Source: Streptomyces sp. V1I1 (GTDB taxonomy: Bacteria > Actinomycetota > Actinomycetes > Streptomycetales > Streptomycetaceae). Taken from it: a stretch of DNA of 64,000 nt. The stretch spans positions 7,353,001 through 7,417,000 of the forward strand of contig NZ_JAUSZH010000001.1 of the NCBI RefSeq assembly GCF_030817355.1, given 5' to 3'. Position numbers and translations under genes: made by a program. Of the stretch, positions 17,080-24,267 are shown one piece after another; within the stretch, counting starts at the first letter, position 1, and every line of letters begins with the position of its first letter. The notes under the pieces are model-generated. The model was not told where the DNA came from and ran no database searches. It saw only the letters and a list, made by a program, of their open reading frames with translations.

Positions 17080-18252
17080 TCACCGGTCCGGCGCGGCCTC
17101 GGGACGGGCGTACGTACGCCCCTTCCAGGCCGCGCCGCGCCCGCGGTGGTGCTGTACCGCCGAATCGACGGTCATCAGCAGATACAGCAGGGCGGTGAAG
17201 GGCAGCAGAGGCGCGAGCAGCAGCGGCTGCCGGTAGTAGCGCATCATCGGGAGATACGTCCCCGTCATCACCGCCCACGCGAGCCCCCCGGCCCAGCCGG
17301 CCGCCGCATTGTGCCCCCATACGCCGGCGCACAGCGTGACGGGCGGCGCGAGGTACACCAGCGCGAGCCCCACCACGGTCCCGGCCAGCAGCACGGGACT
17401 GTGCAGCAGTTGGGCGTACGCGCTGCGCGACACCATCCGCCACAGGTCCGCCAGCCGCGGATACGGCCGCACGCTGTCGACCCCGTCCGCCAGCCCCAGC
17501 CAGATCCGGCCGCCTGAGCGCTGCACGGCCCGTGCCAGCGACACATCGTCGATCACCGCCTGCCGGATCGACTCCGGAACGCCCGCCCGCTCGGCCGCCT
17601 CCGTGCGCAACAGGACGCAGCCGCCCGCCGCGGCCGCCGTCCGCGACCCCGGGCGGTTGACCCATCGGAAGGGGTAGAGCTGCGAGAAGAAGTAGACGAA
17701 GGCGGGCACGATCAGCCGCTCCCACTCGCTCGCGACGCGCAGCCGCGCCATCTGGGAGACGAGGTCCAGCCCGTTCGTGCGGGCCGCGGCCACCAACTCG
17801 CGCAGACTGTCCGGTTCGTGCGCGATATCGGCATCGGTGAGGAGCAGGTATTCGGGACTGTCGGCCCGGGCCAGGGCGATGCCGTGCCGGAGCGCCCAGA
17901 GCTTCCCCGTCCAGCCGGGCTCCGGCTCGCCGGGGGAGACCACACGCAGCGGCAGCCCGCCATGGCGCTCGGAGAGGGAGCGGGCCAGTTCCCCAGTGCC
18001 GTCCGTACTGCCGTCGTCGACCAGCACGATCTCCGCCCGGCCGGGATAGGCCTGCGCCAGCAGGGAAGGCAGGCTGAGCGGCAGCACCTCGGCCTCGTCC
18101 CTCGCGGGCACGACAACGGCGACATCCGGCCAGTGGCCGTGGGCCTCACGCCGGGGCAGTCGCTGGTCCGTACGCCAGAAGAAGCCCTGCCCGAGCAGCA
18201 GCCACCCCCATGCGGCCAGTGATCCCACGGCGATCCAGGCAACGACGCTCAT
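17080..18252 (-). CDS. hpnB: HpnB-like family 2 glycosyltransferase
   Basis: A 390-residue membrane-associated glycosyltransferase. One N-terminal membrane segment is followed by a GT-A domain: nucleotide-binding VAVVVPARDEAEVLP, LVDDGSTDGTG, the WTGKLWALRHG acceptor-type motif and the DxD-like LLLTDADIAHEP. Three C-terminal hydrophobic segments follow residue about 290. The WTGKLWAL pattern and overall layout match hopene-associated HpnB. Hopanoids are made by streptomycetes, but no hopanoid genes lie in this window, so the symbol is tentative. It converges on the TerD gene. Confidence 0.65.
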   Translation of the reverse strand: MSVVAWIAVGSLAAWGWLLLGQGFFWRTDQRLPRREAHGHWPDVAVVVPARDEAEVLPLSLPSLLAQAYPGRAEIVLVDDGSTDGTGELARSLSERHGGLPLRVVSPGEPEPGWTGKLWALRHGIALARADSPEYLLLTDADIAHEPDSLRELVAAARTNGLDLVSQMARLRVASEWERLIVPAFVYFFSQLYPFRWVNRPGSRTAAAAGGCVLLRTEAAERAGVPESIRQAVIDDVSLARAVQRSGGRIWLGLADGVDSVRPYPRLADLWRMVSRSAYAQLLHSPVLLAGTVVGLALVYLAPPVTLCAGVWGHNAAAGWAGGLAWAVMTGTYLPMMRYYRQPLLLAPLLPFTALLYLLMTVDSAVQHHRGRGAAWKGRTYARPEAAPDR

Positions 18253-18298
18253 TTGCCGCAGTCTGCCCCACTGCGCCAGTACCGCAAGGGCAGTCGAC

Positions 18299-18310
18299 TA
18301 TGGTGACCGG
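18299..18310 (+). promoter_or_regulatory. Leaderless -10 box (TATGGT) of the racemase gene
   Basis: TATGGT at 18299-18304 lies 6 nt before the GTG at 18311, the spacing of a leaderless transcript that starts at or next to the start codon. It supports the GTG as the true start. Confidence 0.55.
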
Positions 18311-19084
18311 GTGAAGATCGCGCTCATGGACTCCGGAATCGGCCTGCTTGCAGCGGCCGCCGCGGTACGCAGGCTGCGGCCGGACGCGGATCTCGTCCTC
18401 TCCTCCGACCCCGACGGCATGCCTTGGGGCCCGCGTACGCCCGACGATGTCACCCGGCGTGCACTCGCCGCGGCCCGGGCGGCCGCCCTGCACCGCCCCG
18501 ACGCGCTGATCGTTGCCTGCAACACCGCGTCGGTGCACGCCCTGCCCACTCTGCGCGCCGAGCTGGAGCCCGGGATCCCGGTGATCGGCACGGTCCCCGC
18601 GATCAAGCCGGCCTCGGCCGGCGGCGGCCCCGTCGCGATATGGGCCACGCCCGCCACCACGGGCAGCCCGTACCAGCGTGGTCTCATCCGGGATTTCGCC
18701 GACTCGGTCGCCGTCACCGAGGTGCCCTGCCCTGGGCTCGCGGACGCCGTGCAGTGGGCTGACGAGAGTGCCATCGACGCGGCGGTGGCAGCCGCGGCCG
18801 CCCTCACACCCAGTGATGTAAGGGCCATCGTCCTGGGCTGCACCCATTACGAGCTGGTCGCCGACCGGATCCGTTCCGCTGTCGGACACCCCGTGGCTCT
18901 GCACGGCTCGGCCGGGGCGGTCGCCGCGCAGGCACTACGCCGTATCGGCGAGCAGCCGGCCCCCGACGCCGCTCCGAGCAACCGGCTCACGGTGCTGCTC
19001 AGCGGCCGCGAGTCCACCCTCCCCGAGCAGGCGCTCGGCTACCTGGAAGGCGGCCTGCTGGAGGCAGTGAGCCCCGCGCACTGA
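18311..19084 (+). CDS. Aspartate/glutamate racemase family protein
   Basis: A 257-residue protein with the two catalytic-cysteine regions of glutamate racemases, VACNTASVHAL and VLGCTHYELV, plus the opening IALMDSGIGLLA. Its length is near that of MurI. The usual SPRD or GDxARxPYG loop is replaced by PDGMPWGPRTPDD, so it may not be the essential cell-wall MurI; streptomycetes normally have another copy. The expected reaction is L- to D-glutamate without cofactor. It is transcribed from its own leaderless promoter, divergently from the glycosyltransferase. Confidence 0.75.
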   Translation: MKIALMDSGIGLLAAAAAVRRLRPDADLVLSSDPDGMPWGPRTPDDVTRRALAAARAAALHRPDALIVACNTASVHALPTLRAELEPGIPVIGTVPAIKPASAGGGPVAIWATPATTGSPYQRGLIRDFADSVAVTEVPCPGLADAVQWADESAIDAAVAAAAALTPSDVRAIVLGCTHYELVADRIRSAVGHPVALHGSAGAVAAQALRRIGEQPAPDAAPSNRLTVLLSGRESTLPEQALGYLEGGLLEAVSPAH

Positions 19085-19187
19085 TCGTGATCGGGCCAGC
19101 TCAGCGCTCGGCCTAAGGCCGCTACCGGGGTCGCTCCGCACCTGTGATCCATACGGTCGAGACCATGCCCTGCCGCAGGAATCTGAG

Positions 19188-19200
19188 TACCCTGCTTGCC
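19188..19200 (+). promoter_or_regulatory. Leaderless -10 box (TACCCT) for the 19201 gene
   Basis: TACCCT at 19188-19193 stands 7 nt before the ATG at 19201. There is no Shine-Dalgarno, so this points to a leaderless start and argues against the in-frame ATG at 19144. Confidence 0.5.
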
Positions 19201-19761
19201 ATGAGGGACCACTTCCGCGAATCGGGGCACCCCACAGCGCCCCCGCCCGCGATCTGGACCGGCCGGGCGACCAACCGCATTCAGTGGCTGTTCGCCGCGG
19301 CGGGTGCCGCCTGCATGGCGCTCGGCATCGAGCTGGCCGTCGACTACGCATGGACCACGGACATCGTCCCACTGCTGATGTCCGTGATCGGCTGCGTCGC
19401 GGCGGGCCTGATGATCCTCTACGGGACCCTCGCCTTCGTCCATGTGGCGGTCAAGGTCGACAGCGATGCCGTCGAGGTGCGCTGCGGCCACATCGGCCTG
19501 CCACGTCGGCGGATCCCGCTCTCCCACGTGGTGGACGCGGAGTTCGTAGCGAAGGTCACCCCTTGTCAGTGGGGCGGCTGGGGGTACCGCTGGCGCCCGG
19601 AGATGGGCACGGCCGTGGTCGTACGCCGCGGCGAGGGCCTGGTCGTCACGTTGGGCGACGGCAGGGTCTTCACGGTGACCGTGGACGACGCGGAAGCGGC
19701 TGTGCGGGCGATCCGCGACCGCCTCCACCTGACGGGTACGACCAAGCCCGCGGGGGCGTAG
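19201..19761 (+). CDS. Two-TM membrane protein with PH-like C-terminal domain
   Basis: A 186-residue protein: two membrane helices (about residues 25-47 and 54-80) followed by a soluble beta-rich domain (VKVDSDAVEVRCGHIGLPRR, then IPLSHVVDAEFV, TAVVVRRGEGLVVTLGDG) and a short helix AEAAVRAIRDRL. This resembles DUF3093 or other bacterial PH-like membrane proteins. It follows the racemase gene after 116 bases and has its own predicted promoter. Function unknown. Confidence 0.65.
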   Translation: MRDHFRESGHPTAPPPAIWTGRATNRIQWLFAAAGAACMALGIELAVDYAWTTDIVPLLMSVIGCVAAGLMILYGTLAFVHVAVKVDSDAVEVRCGHIGLPRRRIPLSHVVDAEFVAKVTPCQWGGWGYRWRPEMGTAVVVRRGEGLVVTLGDGRVFTVTVDDAEAAVRAIRDRLHLTGTTKPAGA

Positions 19762-19821
19762 CGCTCGTAGCCGTCGGCCTCTGAGGCCCGGCTGAACCGT
19801 GCACTTGAAGACTGGTGGCCG

Positions 19822-20901
19822 CTATACCGCGTGACTGTCCGCCTCCGTCTGGCGCGCCACCCGAGTACCCGCCCCCACCGCGCCCTCGGCCGCCACGCGC
19901 GCCGTCGCCAGGCCCGCGAGGAGCCCAGCGCCCGCCGTCACCGGGGCGAAGCTCAGCGCATTGCCGACGCTCGCCAGGACTGCCAGCGCCGTGAGCGCGG
20001 CGCCCGCGCTCAGTACCACCGGCGTGGACCGGGGCGAGCGCAGTAAGCCGTACAGCATCCAGCCGAACGCCGCCCCCAGCAGCGCCACCCCCACCACACC
20101 CTGCTCGGCCGCCTGCTGCAGCGAGGCGGAGTGCGGTTTGCCGTCGGAGCCCAGCGACTGCTGAGCCGTGCTGCTCAGCTTGCCGAAGCGGTCGGGGCCC
20201 ACGCCCCGTATCGGATCCTCCTGGGCGAGCGCGATCGCGTCCCGCCACAACGCCACCCGGTTCTGGGTCAGCTGGCCCTCCAGCGAGACGGTCAGCCCGT
20301 CCGGCAGGGCGTCTTCGGCCACGCCCCAGGACGTGGCGACGACCAGGCCGGCGGCGAGGGCCATACCTGCGATCGCCACCGTCCGCCGGCGCATCCGAAC
20401 GGCCGCGAGCGAGCAGAGCAGTACGCCGAGCGCGGCAGCGAACCCGACCATGGATCCGAGTGCGAGCGCGGTGCAGGCGACGGCGAGAGCGAGCACCCGC
20501 AGCCCAAGGCGCAGCACGGGCGGACGGGCCGCGGAGGCGGCGCAGCAGGCCGCGCCCGCGGCGAGGACCAGCAGCGCGGCGGCCGCGCCCGTATGCCCGG
20601 GTTGGGTGGCCGCTCCGACGTTCGCGCCGGGCACTCCCTGCCGCGAGGCGATTGCCAGGCCCAGGGCCGCGAGTGCCGCGGCCGACGCGGCGGCAACGGG
20701 CAGGAGCGTGCCGCAGATGCGGCCGCAGGCGTACCCCGCGGCGACGGCGAACACGGCGAGCAGCACACCCTCGGGCCGGGCCTCTCGTCCCGCCGCGCTG
20801 ATCAGCGACCAGACGGCGCACCCGCTCAGGACGACGACGCCGGCGACATCGCTCGCGCCGCCGCGCTCCCGCGCCGCGGACCGGCTGTCCGGTGCAGCCA
20901 T
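19822..20901 (-). CDS. O-antigen ligase-like polytopic membrane protein; contains TTA codon
   Basis: A 359-residue protein with about ten membrane segments. The Wzy_C/O-antigen-ligase signature is visible as LTQNRVALWRDAIALAQEDP followed by IRGVGPDRFGKLS, then HSASLQQAAEQG, the conserved periplasmic loop of the family. ATG at 20901 (MAAPDSRSAARER) is chosen; the upstream frame lacks membrane character. One leucine (YGLLRSP region) is encoded by TTA (complement of 20044-20046), which predicts bldA dependence and hence late expression. It probably joins or transfers a lipid-linked glycan; the substrate is unknown. Divergent from lnt. Confidence 0.7.
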   Translation of the reverse strand: MAAPDSRSAARERGGASDVAGVVVLSGCAVWSLISAAGREARPEGVLLAVFAVAAGYACGRICGTLLPVAAASAAALAALGLAIASRQGVPGANVGAATQPGHTGAAAALLVLAAGAACCAASAARPPVLRLGLRVLALAVACTALALGSMVGFAAALGVLLCSLAAVRMRRRTVAIAGMALAAGLVVATSWGVAEDALPDGLTVSLEGQLTQNRVALWRDAIALAQEDPIRGVGPDRFGKLSSTAQQSLGSDGKPHSASLQQAAEQGVVGVALLGAAFGWMLYGLLRSPRSTPVVLSAGAALTALAVLASVGNALSFAPVTAGAGLLAGLATARVAAEGAVGAGTRVARQTEADSHAV

Positions 20902-21117
20902 CCCGTCGACCCCCCGACCTGTGACGGGCCCTGCCGCAGCAGCCGAACAGGGTCGGGTGGCAGGGACTGGCGCACACGGTAACGGCAGAGACAGGGGTTT
21001 GTGGATGGGTTGCGCAGGAACGTTGCGGCAGCCGAGGCTTCGGCAGTCCGGCGCCCGCCCCGGTCCGCACTGCCGACAGAGCGCGGACCGGACTGCCGGG
21101 AGCACAGCCTGCCGCCG

Positions 21118-21130
21118 TAGACTCCGCCAG
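21118..21130 (+). promoter_or_regulatory. Leaderless -10 box (TAGACT) of lnt
   Basis: TAGACT at 21118-21123 precedes the GTG at 21131 by 7 nt, fixing the start of lnt. Confidence 0.5.
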
Positions 21131-22774
21131 GTGAGCGCCACCATCACCACCGTCGACACCCCTCAGCCCGCCACCGCCGGCCGACCGTTGCTGCGCCGGT
21201 TCGTACGGCCGGGTGCCGCCGCGCTTTCGGGGGCCTTGCTCTTCGTGAGCTTCCCGCCGCGGCCCCTGTGGTGGCTGGTGCTGCCCGCCTTCGCGCTGCT
21301 CGGCTGGACGCTGTACGGACGTCGGCCGCTGCCCGCTCTCGGTCTCGGGTACCTCACCGGCCTCGGCTTTCTGCTGCCGCTCCTCATGTGGACGGGCGAG
21401 GAGGTTGGCCCGGTGCCGTGGGTGGCACTGGCCGCGGTGGAAGCGGTGTTCGTCGCGCTCGCCTGCCTGGGCATCGCCGCGGTCTCCCGGCTGCCGGTGT
21501 GGCCGGTGTGGGCGGCCGCCGTGTGGATCGTGGGCGAGGCGGCACGCGCCCGGGTGCCGTTCGGCGGCTTCCCCTGGGGCAAGATCGCCTTTGGCCAGGC
21601 GGACGGCTTTTTCCTGCCGCTCGCGGCGCTCGGCGGGACGCCGCTGCTCGGTTTCGCCGTCGTACTGTGCGGATTCGGGCTGTACGAGACCGTCCGCCGG
21701 GTCCTTGCCTACCGGCGCACCGGCGGGCTGCCGCGCAGCGCCGCGGCCGCCGCGCTCCTCAGCGTGCTCGTCCCCGTCACCGCGGCACTCGCAGCCCTGC
21801 CGCTCGTCGACGACTCCGCCGAGGACGGCACCGCGACCGTCGCCGCGATCCAGGGCAATGTGCCGCGCCTGGGGCTCGACTTCAATTCCCAGCGCCGTGC
21901 GGTCCTCGACAACCACGCGCGCCGCACCGAGCAGCTCGCCGCCGATGTGAAGGCGGGCAAGGTGGCCAAGCCGGACTTCGTGCTGTGGCCGGAGAACTCC
22001 TCGGACCTCGACCCGTACCGCAATGGCGACGCCCGGGTGGTCATCGACGACGCGGTGAGGGCGATCGGCGTGCCGACCGTGGTCGGCGCGGTGGTAAATC
22101 CCGACACCGGGAAGCTCCGCAACACCCTGATCGAATGGGACCCCACGCGCGGCCCCGTCGACACCTACGACAAGCGCCATGTGCAGCCATTCGGCGAGTA
22201 CATCCCGATGCGTTCCCTCGTACGGCTCGTCAACTCGGACGTCGACCGGGTACGCCGGGACTTCGGCCCCGGCCACAAGGTGGGCGTTTTCGATCTGGCG
22301 GGCACCAAGGTCGGCATGGTCACCTGCTTCGAGGCGGCGTTCGACGACGCGGCGAGGGACACCGTCACGCACGGTGCCCAGCTGATCTCCGTACCCAGCA
22401 ACAACGCCACTTTCGGGCGCAGCGAGATGACGTATCAGCAGCTGGCGATGTCGCGGGTGCGGGCGGTCGAGCACGGGCGCTCGGTCGTCGTCCCCGTCAC
22501 CAGCGGTGTCAGCGCGGTGATCATGCCGGACGGGAAGATCGTCCAGAAGACGAAGATGTTCACCCCGGACGCGCTGGTGGCCGAGGTGCCGCTGCGCTCG
22601 TCGCTGACTCCGGCGTCCCGGCTCGGGACCTGGCCGGAGCGCTTCCTGGTGCTGGTCGGGTTGGGCGGTCTGGGCTGGCTGGTCGTTCGGGGCGTACGGA
22701 CTCGGCGGGAGCAGCGGGTGGAGCGGGAACAGCGGGTGGAGCGGTCGGAGCAGGGCCCGGTCGACGCCGGTTAG
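21131..22774 (+). CDS. lnt: Apolipoprotein N-acyltransferase
   Basis: A 547-residue enzyme that adds the third acyl chain to the N-terminal cysteine of lipoproteins at the outer face of the membrane. The N-terminal half has about six membrane helices with the family motif PFGGFPWGKIAFGQ. The C-terminal half is the nitrilase domain with the catalytic triad: Glu in VLWPENSSDLD, Lys in YDKRHVQPFGEY, Cys in GMVTCFEAAFDD. A last membrane helix (FLVLVGLGGLGWLVV) and a basic tail with a short EQRVER repeat follow. Start GTG 21131 is supported by a TAGACT box. Followed after 10 bases by a Nudix gene. Confidence 0.92.
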   Translation: MSATITTVDTPQPATAGRPLLRRFVRPGAAALSGALLFVSFPPRPLWWLVLPAFALLGWTLYGRRPLPALGLGYLTGLGFLLPLLMWTGEEVGPVPWVALAAVEAVFVALACLGIAAVSRLPVWPVWAAAVWIVGEAARARVPFGGFPWGKIAFGQADGFFLPLAALGGTPLLGFAVVLCGFGLYETVRRVLAYRRTGGLPRSAAAAALLSVLVPVTAALAALPLVDDSAEDGTATVAAIQGNVPRLGLDFNSQRRAVLDNHARRTEQLAADVKAGKVAKPDFVLWPENSSDLDPYRNGDARVVIDDAVRAIGVPTVVGAVVNPDTGKLRNTLIEWDPTRGPVDTYDKRHVQPFGEYIPMRSLVRLVNSDVDRVRRDFGPGHKVGVFDLAGTKVGMVTCFEAAFDDAARDTVTHGAQLISVPSNNATFGRSEMTYQQLAMSRVRAVEHGRSVVVPVTSGVSAVIMPDGKIVQKTKMFTPDALVAEVPLRSSLTPASRLGTWPERFLVLVGLGGLGWLVVRGVRTRREQRVEREQRVERSEQGPVDAG

Positions 22775-22784
22775 GGTCGACAGC
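22772..22784 (+). promoter_or_regulatory. -10 box (TAGGGT) overlapping the lnt stop codon
   Basis: The TAG stop of lnt (22772-22774) forms the first three bases of TAGGGT, which lies 7 nt before the ATG of the Nudix gene. The Nudix gene can thus be expressed leaderlessly from its own start as well as by read-through. Confidence 0.5.
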
Positions 22785-23267
22785 ATGGCAACCCCTGACT
22801 TCATCCGCGAGATCCGGGCCACTGCCGGGCATCAGCTTCTCCTCCTGCCGGGCATCAGCGCGGTCGTCTTCGACGACGAGGGGCGGGTGCTGCTGGGCAG
22901 ACGTGCCGACACCGGCAAGTGGTCGATCATCGGCGGGATTCCGGAGCCCGGAGAGCAGCCGGCCGTGACGGCTGTGCGGGAGGTGTACGAGGAGACCGCG
23001 GTGCAGTGTGTCGCGGAGCGGGTCGTGCTCGTGCAGGCGTTGCGGAAGCCGGTCACCTACCCCAACGGCGATCAGTGCCAGTTCATGGACATCTGCATTC
23101 GCTGCCGGGCGGTGGGCGGACAGGCTCGCGTCAATGATGACGAGTCGCTGGAGGTGGGGTGGTTCTCTGCGGACGCGCTGCCGGAGCTGAAGGAGTTCTC
23201 GCTCTTCCGGATCAAGCAGGCGCAGACCGAGGGACCAGCATGGTTTCAACCCACCATCGAGCAGTGA
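22785..23267 (+). CDS. Nudix hydrolase
   Basis: A 160-residue protein with a complete Nudix box (GGIPEPGEQP then AVTAVREVYEETAV, residues about 47-70), which binds the metal and cleaves nucleoside-diphosphate-linked substrates. The N-terminal helix FIREIRATAGHQLLLLPGIS and C-terminal SLEVGWFSADALPEL are typical of the actinobacterial ADP-ribose-pyrophosphatase/MutT-like group. The substrate cannot be told from sequence. It sits 10 nt after lnt with a probable internal leaderless promoter. Confidence 0.88.
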   Translation: MATPDFIREIRATAGHQLLLLPGISAVVFDDEGRVLLGRRADTGKWSIIGGIPEPGEQPAVTAVREVYEETAVQCVAERVVLVQALRKPVTYPNGDQCQFMDICIRCRAVGGQARVNDDESLEVGWFSADALPELKEFSLFRIKQAQTEGPAWFQPTIEQ

Positions 23268-23309
23268 AGTATGGGTGGTGACCACATCGGTCGGGGGGTG
23301 ATCACTGCC

Positions 23310-23322
23310 TAGGGTGCGAAGC
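23310..23322 (+). promoter_or_regulatory. Leaderless -10 box (TAGGGT) of the hydroxybutyrate dehydrogenase gene
   Basis: TAGGGT at 23310-23315 is 7 nt before the ATG at 23323. Just upstream lie GTGGTGACCAC and GTGATCAC, two dyad-symmetric pieces that could bind the adjacent PucR-type regulator. Confidence 0.5.
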
Positions 23323-24147
23323 ATGACCGCGCCCACCACACCAGGTCCCGCACCTCACTCTCGTCCTCGTCATCCTCGTACGGTCGACCTCGACCTCGGC
23401 GGCCGTACGGCACTCGTCACCGGCGCGGCGGGCGGCATCGGCCGAGCCTGCGCTCTGCGGCTCGCGGCAGCCGGTGCGAAGGTCAGGGCCGTCGACCGGG
23501 ATGCCGAAGGCCTTGAGGCCCTGGCCGCGGACTCCCGGGGGCTGGCCGGCGCCGTGGAACCGCAGGTCCTGGACCTCACCGATCTCGATGCTGCGGAGGC
23601 GGCGGCCGCCGGTGCGGACATCCTGGTCAACAACGCGGGGCTGCAACTGGTCCGGCCCATCGAGGAGTTCCCGCCGGACGTCTTCCACACTGTGCTCACC
23701 GTGATGCTGGAAGCGCCGTTCCGGCTGATCAGGGGCGCCCTTCCGCACATGTACGCCCAAGGGTGGGGCCGAATCGTCAATATCTCTTCCGCACATGGAC
23801 TGCGAGCCTCTGCCTTCAAGTCCGCCTATGTGTCAGCCAAACACGGTCTGGAGGGGCTTTCGAAGACCGCGGCCCTGGAGGGTGCTCCACATGGGGTGAC
23901 GTCCGTATGTGTCAACCCCAGCTATGTACGGACACCACTGGTCGAGCGACAGATCGCCGATCAGGCCGCGGCCCATTCCGTGGCCGAGGAGCGCGTCCTC
24001 GCCGACGTACTGCTCAGAGACTCCGCGATCAAGCGGCTGGTCGAGCCGGAGGAGGTCGCCGAAGCGGTGCTGTATCTGTGCAGCCCGCAGGCCTCCTTCA
24101 TCACCGGCACCTCGCTCGTCATCGACGGTGGCTGGACCGCCCACTAG
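23323..24147 (+). CDS. 3-hydroxybutyrate dehydrogenase (SDR family)
   Basis: A 274-residue short-chain dehydrogenase: NAD-binding TGAAGGIGRACALRL, the NNAG motif (ILVNNAGLQ), catalytic Ser (IVNISSAHGLRAS) and YxxxK (AYVSAKHGLEGLSKTAALE). The C-terminal HSVAEERVLADVLLRDSAIK and INxGW-like VIDGGWTAH match 3-hydroxybutyrate dehydrogenase, which oxidises (R)-3-hydroxybutyrate to acetoacetate. ATG 23323 is chosen from the leaderless -10 box; a GTG at 23314 is in frame. Next genes are a GAF/PucR regulator on the same strand and an MHS-type transporter opposite, together forming a probable hydroxy-acid uptake and use unit. Confidence 0.85.
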   Translation: MTAPTTPGPAPHSRPRHPRTVDLDLGGRTALVTGAAGGIGRACALRLAAAGAKVRAVDRDAEGLEALAADSRGLAGAVEPQVLDLTDLDAAEAAAAGADILVNNAGLQLVRPIEEFPPDVFHTVLTVMLEAPFRLIRGALPHMYAQGWGRIVNISSAHGLRASAFKSAYVSAKHGLEGLSKTAALEGAPHGVTSVCVNPSYVRTPLVERQIADQAAAHSVAEERVLADVLLRDSAIKRLVEPEEVAEAVLYLCSPQASFITGTSLVIDGGWTAH

Positions 24148-24267
24148 ACATCCGGGGCTTCCCGCGACATCCCGCGGCCGCCTGCCGAGGGGGACGCGGT
24201 TGTCCACAACGGCTTCGTCGTCCACAGGGCTGGTGCGACCACCCGTACGGCAGGTAATCCTGTGTCC

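Noticed and set aside
20168..21130. Upstream extension of the lnt frame over the O-antigen-ligase-like gene
   Set aside because: The extension is antisense to a gene with a clear Wzy_C motif, and a leaderless -10 box marks the GTG at 21131 as the lnt start.
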